Origin: Bog-756 sp052326605
GTDB lineage: Bacteria; Actinomycetota; Acidimicrobiia; Acidimicrobiales; RAAP-2
DNA length: 64,000 bases
Assembly: GCA_052326605.1 (NCBI GenBank)
Contig: JBKQMB010000044.1
Span: 36,182-100,181 of the forward strand
Direction: 5' to 3'
Shown piece by piece: positions 15,662 to 25,433 of this stretch; within the stretch, counting starts at the first letter, position 1; each line of letters opens with the position of its first letter. A program made the translations under genes and the position numbers. The notes below the pieces were generated by a model, which saw only the letters and a list, made by a program, of their open reading frames with translations, searched no databases and had not been told where the DNA came from.

Positions 15662-17428
15662 TCAGGCGCTGACCTGCAGGCCGAAGGCGGCGATGAGGTC
15701 CGCGGCCGGGAGCGGCCTCGAGAAGAGGAACCCCTGGGCGAAGTCGCAGCCGAGGGACCGGAGCGCGTCCAACTGCTGTTCGGTCTCCACGCCCTCGGCC
15801 ACCACCTTGAGGCCCAGCGCATGGGCGAGGTTGATCACCGCTGACACGATCTCCTCGCCCTCGCCGCCGGCACCGGCGCCGAGGTCCTCGACGAAATTGC
15901 TGTCCACCTTCAGGATGTCCAAGGGAAAGCGCCGCAGGTAGCTGAGCGACGAGTAGCCGGTGCCGAAATCGTCGATGGCCAGCAGCACCCCGATGTCCTT
16001 CAGGGCGCGCAGGACCAGCAGGGCCGAGGCCGCGTCAGCCATCAGGGCGGTCTCGGTGATCTCGAGGGTCAGGTGCCCGGGGGGCAGACCGGTGCGGCTG
16101 AGGATCCCCTCGACCGTGCTCACGATGTGCGGGTCGTCGATCTGGCGGGCCGAGATGTTCACCTCCACCGTGCCTCGCGGTCCGGTGCGGCCCTCGCGCT
16201 GCCAGTCGCGGAGCTGATGACAGGCCTCCTCGAGCACCCATGCCCCGATCGGGATGATCAGCCCGCTCTCCTCGGCCACCGGGATGAACCGGCAGGGGGA
16301 GACCAGGCCCTGGGAGGGATGTTGCCATCGGACGAGCGCCTCCATGCCCACCGTGGTGAGCTCCCCGAGTTCTACCACCGGCTGGTAGTGGAGCATCAGC
16401 TCGCTGCGCTCGAGGGCCCGGTGCAGCGAGTGCTCGGTGGTCATCCGATCGACGACCTCGATCCGCATGGACTCGCCGAAGGTCTCGACCCTCGATCCTC
16501 CCCGCTGCTTGGCCCGGTACATGGCGGCCTCGGCGTTGGACAACAGCGTTGACGGGTCGTCGACCCCGAACGTGTTGAGGGCGACACCGACCGACGCATC
16601 GAGAAACACCTCGGACCCTGCGACGTCGAACGGCTCGGCCAGCGCCAGGCGCGCCCGCTCGATGAAGGCCGACGCGACGTCCCCGACCGGACCGTCCCCG
16701 CTCCAAAAGAGGGCCAGGAATTCGTCTCCGCCGAAGCGGGCGAAGAGCTCGGCGTCGCCGGCGGCGCGCCGCAGGCGCTCGGCGACCGCAGCCAGCACCC
16801 GGTCACCGGCCTCGTGGCCCACGGAGTTGTTGATGGCCTTGAAGCGGTCAAGATCGAGCAGCACCACCGCAACCGCACCTGGGATGCCGCCCGCCGTGGC
16901 CACCGCACGCGCCAGCCGCGACTCGAAATGCACTCGATTCGGCAGTCCGGTCAGCCTGTCGTGCAGGTCCGCATGGGACAGCGGCTCACCAGAAGATGCA
17001 CTCCCCCGGCCGTCGTAGAGGAAACCGGCGATGCCGCCGGACGCCCCACTACCGACGGTGAACAACAGCCCGTCGGCGACGATCCGGTGCCCCTGCTTGT
17101 GCAGCAACTCGACCTTCCGCCGGACACCTTCGCCCGAGCGCACCCCCCGCCACCCGAGTTCGGCGATCTCAACGTCGAGCGCTCCCTTGCGCGCCCGGAC
17201 GAACGGAGACGGTCCGATGCACTCGGGGAGGGCGGTCTGGGTGATTTCCCTACCGATCACCTCGTGGCGCCTCCACCCGAGCACCTGCTCGGCACGCGGG
17301 TTCCACTGGGTGACCATGCCGGCACCGTTCACCTCGAGGTAGGCGTCGCGGCAGAAGGCGACCAGCTGGGCAAAGCCATCGGGTCCGACCGGCAACCGGG
17401 GCGATGGCCCCCGTTTTGGCTTGCTCAC
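15662..17428 (-). CDS. PAS-GGDEF-EAL c-di-GMP signalling protein
   Basis: About 588 residues from a GTG at 17428. A PAS domain (FCRDAYLEVNGAGMVTQW then VLGWRRHEVIG) occupies ~15-140, GGDEF ~150-310 and EAL ~335-580. RFGGDEF is intact, but no RxxD I-site lies five residues upstream. EALVRWQHP, LEITETAL and IDDFGTGYSSLSYLR are all present, so the EAL half looks catalytically complete. No transmembrane helices are visible. The frame continues to 17656 over low-complexity sequence; the GTG reading VSKPKRGPS is a reasonable start but not certain. It is the first chromosomal gene right of island 1. Confidence 0.88.
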   Translation of the reverse strand: MSKPKRGPSPRLPVGPDGFAQLVAFCRDAYLEVNGAGMVTQWNPRAEQVLGWRRHEVIGREITQTALPECIGPSPFVRARKGALDVEIAELGWRGVRSGEGVRRKVELLHKQGHRIVADGLLFTVGSGASGGIAGFLYDGRGSASSGEPLSHADLHDRLTGLPNRVHFESRLARAVATAGGIPGAVAVVLLDLDRFKAINNSVGHEAGDRVLAAVAERLRRAAGDAELFARFGGDEFLALFWSGDGPVGDVASAFIERARLALAEPFDVAGSEVFLDASVGVALNTFGVDDPSTLLSNAEAAMYRAKQRGGSRVETFGESMRIEVVDRMTTEHSLHRALERSELMLHYQPVVELGELTTVGMEALVRWQHPSQGLVSPCRFIPVAEESGLIIPIGAWVLEEACHQLRDWQREGRTGPRGTVEVNISARQIDDPHIVSTVEGILSRTGLPPGHLTLEITETALMADAASALLVLRALKDIGVLLAIDDFGTGYSSLSYLRRFPLDILKVDSNFVEDLGAGAGGEGEEIVSAVINLAHALGLKVVAEGVETEQQLDALRSLGCDFAQGFLFSRPLPAADLIAAFGLQVSA

Positions 17429-17697
17429 TCTTGCCCGCGCTTGGTCACGGCGAACCGCCACCGTCCGAGATGATCGATCATCATGTACCGTCCCACCCGG
17501 TTTCCGTGGCACACGACCCCACAGGGAGGGCCGTGTCGTTGGGGAGTCATGGTAGGCACTCGCCTGCCCCACTTCAAGGATTTGCGGTCTGCGGCACCAC
17601 CTGATGGAAGTCGTCGACGCGCCGCCGCGACCGGGTGTCGCCGCGGACCACCCCACTGGGAGCAGCCCGCGCCATCTCGTTCGACCTTCCGTGTACC

Positions 17698-18756
17698 GTG
17701 CCTGTCGTGGTCGTGGTCACGGGCAAACTGCAAAAGGAGGCATGGGACAACCAGGTGCTTCCACCGGTGGAGCAGGTCCGTCCGGGGCTGTGGTCGATAC
17801 CCGTGCCGATTCCGGACAATCCACTCCGTTACGTGCTCGTCTACGCTCTCGAACTCGATGGCGGAGGCGTGGCCCTGGTCGACGCCGGGTGGGATACCGA
17901 CGAGGCGTGGCTCGCGCTGGAGGGCGGGCTTTCCGCGGCAGGCGGGAGCATCTCCGACGTCAGCGCCGTGCTGGTCACCCACATCCACCCTGACCACTAC
18001 GGGCTGGCCGGTAGGGTCCGCGAAGTGTCCGGCGCCTGGATCGGGCTGCACCCGGACGACGCCGTGATGCTCGAGGCCCGCTACGGCGACACCGATGAGC
18101 TCCTCTCGGACATGTCCCACTTTCTGGCTGACTCCGGCGTTCCGGCGGACAAGCTGCCCGACCTGGCCTTCGCCTCGATGGTGTTGAAGTCGATGGTGAC
18201 CATGGCTGCTCCCGACGTGCTGTTCGAGGACGGGAAGGAGATCGAGCTCCCGGGTTGGTCGTTGCGCACGATCTGGACGCCGGGCCACTCCCCCGGGCAT
18301 GTCTGCTTCTACAGCGACGACCGCAAGCTGCTCCTCTCGGGTGACCACGTCCTCCCGCGCATCACCCCGAACATCTCGGTGCACACCCAACAGTTCCCCA
18401 ACCCGCTGGGCGACTATCTGGAGTCACTGCTGAAGGTCCAGAACCTCGGGGCCGAAGAGGTCCTGCCGGGCCACGAGTACCGGTTCGCCGATCTGCAAGG
18501 TCGGCTCGAAGAGATCATCGCCCACCACGCCGCGCGGCTCCAAGAGATCGAGCAGGTGCTGGCCGAGCACCCCGGCTCGACGGCCTGGGACATCACCCTC
18601 GGGCTGCACTGGTCACGTCCCTGGGACGAGATCCAGCCGTTCATGCAACGCCAGGCCAACGGCGAGACCCTGGCCCACTGCGTGCTCCTAGAACTGCACG
18701 ACCGCATCCGTCGTGAAGGGAGCGAGCCCGCACTATTCTTCACGATCGACCGCTGA
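17698..18756 (+). CDS. MBL-fold metallo-hydrolase
   Basis: About 352 residues. THIHPDHYG is the HxHxDH metal site; SGDHVLPRI gives the bridging Asp region and LPGHEYR the third-site His, as in the MBL-fold hydrolase superfamily that includes glyoxalase II and lactonases. The C-terminal helical extension (EEIIAHHAARLQEIEQVLAEH then LHWSRPWDE) is typical of a subgroup sometimes named winged-helix MBL proteins. The start is uncertain; GTG at 17635, 17698, 17707 and 17713 are all in frame and none has a clear ribosome site. Substrate is not predictable. Confidence 0.88.
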   Translation: MPVVVVVTGKLQKEAWDNQVLPPVEQVRPGLWSIPVPIPDNPLRYVLVYALELDGGGVALVDAGWDTDEAWLALEGGLSAAGGSISDVSAVLVTHIHPDHYGLAGRVREVSGAWIGLHPDDAVMLEARYGDTDELLSDMSHFLADSGVPADKLPDLAFASMVLKSMVTMAAPDVLFEDGKEIELPGWSLRTIWTPGHSPGHVCFYSDDRKLLLSGDHVLPRITPNISVHTQQFPNPLGDYLESLLKVQNLGAEEVLPGHEYRFADLQGRLEEIIAHHAARLQEIEQVLAEHPGSTAWDITLGLHWSRPWDEIQPFMQRQANGETLAHCVLLELHDRIRREGSEPALFFTIDR

Positions 18757-18890
18757 CGCAGCCCCCGGGTCGGTGCCCCGGGGAGCTTTTCGAGACCGTC
18801 GGCCGCCAGCCCTCCCGTGGCTGCAGACGCCCTGGCCCGCCGCACCGACACCGCAGCACACCGACACCGAAGCGCACAGACGAGGACACC

Positions 18891-21011
18891 GTGGAACGCC
18901 TGTCCCAGAGAGCACGCCGCATACGCCGACAGCGCCTACGGGCGATCGCCATCGCCGCCCTGGCCGTCCTCCTCGTCGGTGGCATCGCATTCGCGTCGTG
19001 CTCGGGTGGGCCGTCCACCTCGTCGGCCACCACCACCTCCCCGGCACCGGCCCAGGCGACCTCCGGTCACAAGGCCTCCACCGCGGGCGGTCCGGCCTCG
19101 ATCGAAGCCGGTGTCGAGCCCTGGCAGCTGGGCGCACCCCTGTCACGCGAAGCGGTGGCGGCCCACGGGACCGGGCTGACCGTTCTCGGCGGCATCACCC
19201 CCTCGGGTACCTCGCTGGCCACCGTCTCCACGATCAGCCCCGCCAGCGGGGCCATCGCCACAGCGACGGCTCTGGCCACGCCGGTGCACGATGCCGCGGC
19301 CGTGGCCCTCGGGCGCACCACCTATGTGGTCGGCGGCGGTTCGCCCGACACCGTGGCCACCGTGCAGTCCCTGCCTACGCCGGCCGTCCCGCCCGCGACG
19401 GGTGGCACGGGGACGGTGGCGGGCCAGCTCCCCCAGCCCCGCTCGGACCTTGCCATCGCCACCATCCCGGCCCGGACCGGGGGACGCACGGCGACCACCG
19501 CCTACGTCGTCGGCGGCTACAACGGCACCACCTATCTGCCGGGCGTCCTGTCCACGACCGACGGCACCCACTTCGCCACGGTGGCCACCCTGCCCGTTGC
19601 CGTCCGCTACCCCGCCGTCGTGGCCGACGGCGGGTTGGTCTACGCCTTCGGGGGCCAGACGGTGTCCGCCGGGTCCGCCACCACCGCCACCGACGACATC
19701 CAGGTGGTCGATCCGGTGACCCACAGGGCCAGCGTCGTCGGCCACCTTCCCCAGGCGCTCTATGGTGCCGCGGCCTTCCTCATCGGCGGCACCATCTACG
19801 TGGCCGGGGGCCAGGTCCCCGCAGGTCCGACCCTGACCCAGATCACCGCGTTCGTGCCGTCGTCGCACAAGGTCCTGGATGCAGGCCTCCTGCCCCAGGC
19901 AGACGCCTTCGCCGGATACGCCACGGTGGGATCCTCCGGCAGCGCCGTCGGCTACATGGTGGGGGGCGAAGTCACCGGCCAGTCCGGCAACGACCAGGCC
20001 GGCGTGGCCTCCGGATCACTCCGGACGGTCATCTCCCTCCGTCCCAGCCGGTACGGGGGGCCGGCCGGCAGCCCGGGAGCCGGTGCGCCCTTCGCTGGCA
20101 CACTGCTCATCGCCGACCGGGGCAACGACCGCCTGCTGGCCCTCGACCCTGCCCGGAGCATCACCTGGCAGTACCCCTCGGCCACCATGCCTCCGCCGCC
20201 CGGTGGCTTCTACTTCCCGGACGACGCGTTCTTCATCAAGGGCGGGACCGGGATCATCTCCAACCAGGAGGACAACCACACCATCGTGGAGATCGGCTAT
20301 CCGTCGGGGAAGATCCTGTGGCAGTACGGGCATCCCGGCCAGTCCGGCTCGGCACCCGGCTACCTCAATCAACCCGACGACGCCTACCTGCTCAAGTCCG
20401 GCACCATCACCGTCGCCGACGCGTCGAACAACCGCATCCTGTTCATCTCGCCGCAGGGCCAGGTCACCGGTCAGATCGGCAATGGGGTGGACGCCCACAA
20501 CCCACCGACGTCGATCGCCTACCCCAATGGTGACACCCCGCTCGCAAACGGTGATGTGCTGGTGTCGGAGATCAACGGCTCGTGGATCGACGAGTACACC
20601 CCCACGGGAACACTGGTGTGGACGGTGCACATACCCACCGTCAACTACCCCTCGGACCCCCAACAGCTCGCCTCCGACCTCTACCTCATGACCGACTACG
20701 ACCCCCCGGCAGAGGGCCGGATCCTCGAATTCACCCGGACCGGCCAGGTGACCTGGCTCTACGACGCGACGTCAGGCGACGCCATGCTGAAGAAGCCCTC
20801 GCTGGCCGAGCGGCTGCCCAACGGCCTGATCATGGTCAACGACGACTACCGCAACCGGGTGGTGGTCATCGACCCGGCCACCTACTCCATCGTCTGGCAG
20901 TACGGCATCACCGACGTGTCGGGCACGGCTCCTGGCCTGGTGTCGATCCCGGACGGCTTCGACCTGCTCGAGGCAAACGGCACCACTCCCACGCACCCCC
21001 AGACCGGCTAG
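18891..21011 (+). CDS. Kelch/NHL-type beta-propeller protein, membrane-anchored or secreted
   Basis: 706 residues. After a basic N-terminus comes a hydrophobic segment (AIAIAALAVLLVGGIAFASC, about 18-37) ending in a Cys that could be a weak lipobox; a Ser/Thr-rich linker follows. Residues ~80-370 carry Kelch-like repeats (TTYVVGGGSPDT, TAYVVGGYNGTTYL, IYVAGGQVPAG). The rest has PQQ/NHL-type repeats (LLIADRGNDRLLAL, KILWQYGHPGQSG, ITVADASNNRILF). Two propellers are therefore likely outside the membrane. It may bind ligands or partners; no catalytic motif is seen. It converges with DedA, with a 4-bp overlap of stops (21008-21011). Confidence 0.85.
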   Translation: MERLSQRARRIRRQRLRAIAIAALAVLLVGGIAFASCSGGPSTSSATTTSPAPAQATSGHKASTAGGPASIEAGVEPWQLGAPLSREAVAAHGTGLTVLGGITPSGTSLATVSTISPASGAIATATALATPVHDAAAVALGRTTYVVGGGSPDTVATVQSLPTPAVPPATGGTGTVAGQLPQPRSDLAIATIPARTGGRTATTAYVVGGYNGTTYLPGVLSTTDGTHFATVATLPVAVRYPAVVADGGLVYAFGGQTVSAGSATTATDDIQVVDPVTHRASVVGHLPQALYGAAAFLIGGTIYVAGGQVPAGPTLTQITAFVPSSHKVLDAGLLPQADAFAGYATVGSSGSAVGYMVGGEVTGQSGNDQAGVASGSLRTVISLRPSRYGGPAGSPGAGAPFAGTLLIADRGNDRLLALDPARSITWQYPSATMPPPPGGFYFPDDAFFIKGGTGIISNQEDNHTIVEIGYPSGKILWQYGHPGQSGSAPGYLNQPDDAYLLKSGTITVADASNNRILFISPQGQVTGQIGNGVDAHNPPTSIAYPNGDTPLANGDVLVSEINGSWIDEYTPTGTLVWTVHIPTVNYPSDPQQLASDLYLMTDYDPPAEGRILEFTRTGQVTWLYDATSGDAMLKKPSLAERLPNGLIMVNDDYRNRVVVIDPATYSIVWQYGITDVSGTAPGLVSIPDGFDLLEANGTTPTHPQTG

Positions 21012-21796
21012 ACCCCGGACTCGGGATCCGACCGGCGTTGTTCCGCCGGGCGGCTCTCCGCGGGCAGCGACCCTGGGTCGGGGGACGGCCGGGCCATGTC
21101 GGCGAACTCGGTTGCCAGCCGCCGCCGTTCCCGCCGCTTCATGATCAAGCGGATCACGATCGCCACCACGATGACGGCACCGACCACCGCCAGCGACCAG
21201 AGGCCCACCGACTTGAGGATGCGCTCGAAGGAGACCCCGACGAGGTATCCGAGCAGGGTGTAGCCCACGCCCCAGACCAACCCGCCGGCGGCGTTGTAAG
21301 CGAGGAACACCCGGTAGCGCAGGCCGCTCATGCCGGCCAGCCCGGGGATGACGGCCCGGGCGAACGCCACGAAGCGACCGAGGAAAACTGCGGGGCCCCC
21401 GTAGCGCTCGAGCATGGCAATGGACTGCCTAACGCCGGCGTTGCCCTTGAGCGGCCGCCGTGCGAGCAGCCACGGCCCGGACTTCTTGCCGATCTCGAAT
21501 CCGACCGAGTCGCCGGCGATGGCGCACACCACGACCACCGCCATCATCACCCCGAGGTTGACGCGGCCGAGCCCGGCCAGCACCCCCCCGATTACCACCG
21601 CCGTCTCTCCCGGGATGAAGAACCCGATCATCACCCCGGCCTCGGCGAAGGCCAGGAGCCCAACCACCGCATAGGCGGCGGGCCCGTGGAAGTGGAGCAG
21701 CCATCCGGTCACTCCCCCGGGGTTGGTCTGGTTGGACGACGCCGCCAGCAGTGGGCCCGCACCGAGCCGGGCCATGATCGGCACCTTCAGGCCCAC
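21008..21796 (-). CDS. DedA-family membrane protein
   Basis: 262 residues. AEAGVMIGFFIPGETAVVIG, then GDSVGFEIGKKSG and FLGRFVAFARAVIPGLAGM are the DedA/SNARE-associated (VTT) signatures, with several transmembrane segments between. The family transports or flips polyprenyl-phosphate and related lipids at the cytoplasmic membrane. The tail (after IMKRRERRR) is cytoplasmic and variable. GTG at 21796 is the first start; ATG at 21775 is an alternative. Confidence 0.9.
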   Translation of the reverse strand: MGLKVPIMARLGAGPLLAASSNQTNPGGVTGWLLHFHGPAAYAVVGLLAFAEAGVMIGFFIPGETAVVIGGVLAGLGRVNLGVMMAVVVVCAIAGDSVGFEIGKKSGPWLLARRPLKGNAGVRQSIAMLERYGGPAVFLGRFVAFARAVIPGLAGMSGLRYRVFLAYNAAGGLVWGVGYTLLGYLVGVSFERILKSVGLWSLAVVGAVIVVAIVIRLIMKRRERRRLATEFADMARPSPDPGSLPAESRPAEQRRSDPESGV

Positions 21797-21848
21797 GTCG
21801 AACTCGGGAGCCGCCCACCGGATCGACTGCTCACCGGGGACCCGGTCT

Positions 21849-22232
21849 TCACCTCGACAGGGTCACGCTTGTCCACGCTCGGCGGCGACACGCCGGACAG
21901 GTCATCCGTCGGTCAAAGGTGCGTCCGGGCAGCCAGACGCCGACGGGGAACTGCAGCACCGCAAATTCGAAGAGGCCCACCCGGCTGACCGAGCCACAGG
22001 TGGAACATGCCACGGTCAGGATCCCCCGTTGCGGCAGTGGTTCGGCTGCGGTGGCCGTCGACGTGGACCGCTCCTTCTCGCCGGCCGGGGTCGCCGCCGA
22101 ATACAGGGCGTGCTTGCCGGCGGGGCGGGCATGACGGGTTGCGGCACTCGACCGGGGGTGGGCCTGCGCCTCTGCCCGCCCGACGGAGGGAGCGTCGTCC
22201 TCGCCACCGGCCGCCTGGGCCTCGACGGGCAT
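21849..22232 (-). CDS. C-terminal zinc-ribbon protein of unknown function
   Basis: 127 residues from MPVEAQAAG. The N-terminal ~70 are low-complexity and Ala-rich. The C-terminus has CSTCGSVSRVGLFEFAVLQF followed by WLPGRTFDRRMTCPACRRRAW, a zinc-ribbon pair with a conserved hydrophobic core. I recall similar short proteins in actinobacteria but not a named family. It follows parA by 44 bp in the same direction. The start is uncertain; only the C-terminal third looks well constrained. Confidence 0.55.
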   Translation of the reverse strand: MPVEAQAAGGEDDAPSVGRAEAQAHPRSSAATRHARPAGKHALYSAATPAGEKERSTSTATAAEPLPQRGILTVACSTCGSVSRVGLFEFAVLQFPVGVWLPGRTFDRRMTCPACRRRAWTSVTLSR

Positions 22233-22276
22233 CCAGAACAGCGCCCGCTTGCCGAGCGGGTCGGGTCCGTCGGCCA

Positions 22277-23062
22277 CTACCCGACGGTGCCGGAGACCGC
22301 GCTCATCTCGAGCAGGGTGCGGGCCAATTGGCGATAGGCGTTCGCCCCTGGCGAGGTGGGGGCATGCTGGAGGATCGACTTGCCCCGGGCCGGGGCCTCG
22401 GCGAATCGGATCGACTTGCGCACCGGCGGCTGCAGCACCGGGATCCCATACCTGGCCTCGACCTCTTCCATAATGTGTCGAGAGTGCCTGGTCCGGTCGT
22501 CGTACATGGTGGCGATGATCCCCCTCACCGTGAGGTCGCTGTTGGCGAAGGCCCGCACGTCCTCGATGGTCTCGAGCAGTTGGCCGACCCCACGGTGGGA
22601 TAGAGCCTCGCACTGCAGGGGGATCAGCACCGAATTGGCGGCTGTCAGCCCGTTGATGGTCAGCACGCCGAGCGAGGGCGGGCAGTCGATGAGGACGAGG
22701 TCGTACCGGTCCAACACGGGCTCCAACGCCCGCTCGAGCACGTGCTCACGGCCGGTGCGGGTGAGCAGATGCACTTCCGACCCGGCCAGGTCGATGGTGG
22801 CCGGCAGAAGGTCGAGCCCGGGGACGCCCGGCACCGGGCAGGCGACGTCGGAGACACTTTCCCGACGGACGAAGACGTCGTGCAGGGAGCGGTCGAGCGC
22901 GTCGGGGTCGAGCCCGAGGGAGAAGGTCAGACAGGCCTGGGGGTCGAGGTCGACCACCAGGACCCTCCGGCCGAGCTCCGCCGATGCCACGCCGAGCGAG
23001 TGGACGGTGGTGGTCTTGGCCACTCCGCCCTTCTGGTTGGCCACGGCCAGTACGTCGGTCAC
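22277..23062 (-). CDS. ParA-family ATPase
   Basis: 261 residues from a GTG start. The deviant Walker A NQKGGVAKTTTVHSLG, Walker A' VVDLDPQACLTFSLG and Walker B DLVLIDCPPSLGVLTING are all intact. The C-terminal half matches the MinD/ParA fold (IIATMYDDRTRHSRHIMEEV). ParA proteins partition chromosomes or plasmids or position protein clusters; a lone parA without parB, as here, is common in actinobacterial chromosomes. It is followed by the zinc-ribbon gene and preceded by the repeat-rich secreted protein, all leftward. Confidence 0.92.
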   Translation of the reverse strand: MTDVLAVANQKGGVAKTTTVHSLGVASAELGRRVLVVDLDPQACLTFSLGLDPDALDRSLHDVFVRRESVSDVACPVPGVPGLDLLPATIDLAGSEVHLLTRTGREHVLERALEPVLDRYDLVLIDCPPSLGVLTINGLTAANSVLIPLQCEALSHRGVGQLLETIEDVRAFANSDLTVRGIIATMYDDRTRHSRHIMEEVEARYGIPVLQPPVRKSIRFAEAPARGKSILQHAPTSPGANAYRQLARTLLEMSAVSGTVG

Positions 23063-23102
23063 GTGCGGAGTCTACGCCCGGCGACGGCGATCACAATTGG
23101 GG

Positions 23103-25433
23103 TCAGAACCCGGCCATGCCGACGATCGGCCGGTTGAGGGGCGAGCCACCCATCGAGCCCAGGAACGGTGCGCTGAAACTGAAGATCCCCCCGTCGGAGG
23201 CGGCGAACCGATAGCCGCTGCCGTTGGCCGTCTCCGCCATGCCCACGACGGGCGCAGCCAGGGGTCGGCCACCGGTCGAGCCGAAGAACGGGGCACCGCC
23301 GAAGGAGAAGACGCCGCCATCGGAGGCCACCTCCCAGTACCCGCCGGTATTGGTATCGTTGGCCGTGCCCACGACCGGCCTGTTCAGGACGCGATCGCCC
23401 ATCGAACCGGCGAACGGCGCATCGCCGAACGAGAAGATCCCCCCGTCGGAAGCGACCAGGCGGTAGCCGTTCCCGTCGGTGGCGGTCGAGATGCCCACCA
23501 CCGGCTTGTTGAGGTGATCGCCACCCATCGACCCGTAGAAGCCGGCGTCACCGAAGGCGAAGATGCCGCCGTCGGAGGCGACCTCCCAGTACCCCTTGCC
23601 GTCCGGCGTGGCCGCCATGCCCACAATCGGCTGGTTCAGGTGGCGGCCGCCCATCGATCCGTAGAAACCGGCGCCGCCGAAGGCGAAGATGCCGCCGTCG
23701 GAGGCGACCTCCCAGTACCCTCCGGTGCTCGGCGCCATGGCGATGCCCACGACAGGGGCGTTGAGGTCGATGTTGCCGGTGGAGCCGCAGAAGGGGGCCC
23801 CGCCGAAGGAGAAGATGCCCCCGTCGGAGGCGGCCAGTTCGTACCCGGTGCCGGCCGCCGCCGGCACCGAGCAGGCCGGGATCGACCCCGGGGCCGGGGT
23901 CCCGCCCGCATCACCGGTGAGCTGGGGATCGTGGTGGAACATGGGCCAGGCACTCCCCCCGACGGCCTCGGCGGGGTTCAGGCCCGAGATCTCGTAGTGG
24001 TCGATCCTCCCCACGGCGGGCGAGTTGGGGCCGCCCGAGGGGATGTAGCCGGCCAGCGTGATCCCGATCGTCCCGTTCGGGTCCGCGGTGATCAAGGGCG
24101 AGTTCTGCAGTCCGAGGTCCTGGCTCAGATAGGCAATCTGGGTGCCGGTCCTGGCATCGAACACGTAGGCGCCGTTGGTGGTGGGGACGATGATGTCGTC
24201 GTACCCGGCGCCGGTGAGATCGGCGGTCACCACCGAGCCGATCACCCGCCCCAAGCCTGTGGCCTTCCACAGTGTCGCTCCGGTGGCGGCGTCGAGGACC
24301 CAGACCGACCCCGACGAGCCCTGGCCCATATCGGTACCCTCGACCACCTGGAGCGACCCGTTGCCCAGCACGTCCGACAGCGCCGGCGACGAGAAGGTGC
24401 TGCCGTCGAGATGGGCCGACCACTTCAGCTGGCAGTGGGTGTCGTACGCCTTCACGGCATCGGTGTCCGAAGCGCCCGGGAAGTAGGCGCCGGTGCCCAC
24501 CACGATGCCCGTCGCCCCGCCGGGGAGGAATCCGCCCACTGCCGGCGAGGAGTCCACTGTCTGGTTGGTGTCGGCCCGGCATATCTGGTTGCCCTGGGCG
24601 CTGAAGATCCGAAGATGGCCCCCGTCGGTGTAGGACTGGCCCTGGCCGGTGCCGGCGGTCTGGTCCCCACCGACGGCGATCTCGGGTTGGCCGGTGCCGT
24701 ACAGGTCGGCCACGGCCGCGGTGGAGTGGGTGCTGTCGGAGTTGAAGAACGGCCAGCCGGTCAGCGTGGCACCGCTCTGGCCGGACAGTGCGTAGGCGTT
24801 CTGGCCCAGGGATCCGGCAACGATGTCCGGACCACCGGCCTGCAGGTTCCCCACGGTCAGGCCGGCCTGCACCCCGGTGTCCGGCGCGGCATCGCTCGGC
24901 GGATCGACCGCCGGGGTGAACCACTGCTGCGAGCCGCTCGGGCCGAACGCCTGGTAGCCGCCCGTGGTCGGGTCGGCATCGTTCCCCGATCCGACGAACA
25001 CCGACGTTGCGCCGCCTGCGGACGGGGCGACGGAAGGGGTCGAGTCGATGGGGCCGCTCCCGTCAGTGGTCGGCCACCCGGCCACCGGGGTCGGAGCGGG
25101 CAGCGGGGGCGGCGTGCCGGCAGGAGCAGCCAGGTCGAAGGCGTAGAGGTAGCCCCGCCTGTCCCCCACAACGACCGATGGCTGGCCCTTGAGGGTGGCC
25201 GGTATCGGCGACGACTCGGCGATGGGCGACCCCGTGTCCGGTAGCGGACCGGTCGACCAGGTCTCATTCCAGGTCGGAGGCGCGAAATTGTGGCTCGACA
25301 CGGGCTGGGAGTGGCTCGCCGGGGCCGCTGCGGCCGGGGCAGCCGGGCTCACGGCGCCCACCAGGAACGACGCGCCCAGCAGAGCGGCCAGCGCGGTGGC
25401 AACTCGGGCCGCCGATCGGCGGTGCCGACGCAC
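23103..25433 (-). CDS. Secreted FG-GAP-like propeller protein with six 'ASDGGIFSFG' repeats
   Basis: 776 residues. A signal peptide (VATALAALLGASFLVGAVSP, cleavage near 35) is followed by a beta-propeller of FG-GAP/PQQ type (SVVVGDRRGYLYAF, GAGYDDIIVPTTNGAYVFD) to about residue 520. The C-terminal ~250 residues are six repeats of ~42 residues with GYWEVASDGGIFAFG, FYGSMGG and LNKPVVGI. This repeat is a hallmark I associate with Acidimicrobiia surface proteins, where it is thought to form another propeller or adhesive array. No catalytic residues can be assigned. GTG start at 25433. Confidence 0.85.
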   Translation of the reverse strand: MRRHRRSAARVATALAALLGASFLVGAVSPAAPAAAAPASHSQPVSSHNFAPPTWNETWSTGPLPDTGSPIAESSPIPATLKGQPSVVVGDRRGYLYAFDLAAPAGTPPPLPAPTPVAGWPTTDGSGPIDSTPSVAPSAGGATSVFVGSGNDADPTTGGYQAFGPSGSQQWFTPAVDPPSDAAPDTGVQAGLTVGNLQAGGPDIVAGSLGQNAYALSGQSGATLTGWPFFNSDSTHSTAAVADLYGTGQPEIAVGGDQTAGTGQGQSYTDGGHLRIFSAQGNQICRADTNQTVDSSPAVGGFLPGGATGIVVGTGAYFPGASDTDAVKAYDTHCQLKWSAHLDGSTFSSPALSDVLGNGSLQVVEGTDMGQGSSGSVWVLDAATGATLWKATGLGRVIGSVVTADLTGAGYDDIIVPTTNGAYVFDARTGTQIAYLSQDLGLQNSPLITADPNGTIGITLAGYIPSGGPNSPAVGRIDHYEISGLNPAEAVGGSAWPMFHHDPQLTGDAGGTPAPGSIPACSVPAAAGTGYELAASDGGIFSFGGAPFCGSTGNIDLNAPVVGIAMAPSTGGYWEVASDGGIFAFGGAGFYGSMGGRHLNQPIVGMAATPDGKGYWEVASDGGIFAFGDAGFYGSMGGDHLNKPVVGISTATDGNGYRLVASDGGIFSFGDAPFAGSMGDRVLNRPVVGTANDTNTGGYWEVASDGGVFSFGGAPFFGSTGGRPLAAPVVGMAETANGSGYRFAASDGGIFSFSAPFLGSMGGSPLNRPIVGMAGF

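Noticed and set aside
17425..18390. 321-codon leftward frame under the MBL hydrolase
   Set aside because: The rightward MBL protein has a full metal-binding motif; this frame has none.
18713..20533. 606-codon rightward frame overlapping the propeller gene
   Set aside because: It is Arg/His/Pro-rich with no domain, while the other frame shows Kelch and NHL repeats.
22356..25244. 962-codon rightward frame over parA and the repeat protein
   Set aside because: The opposite strand carries clear ParA motifs and a signal-peptide repeat protein; this is a compositional shadow.
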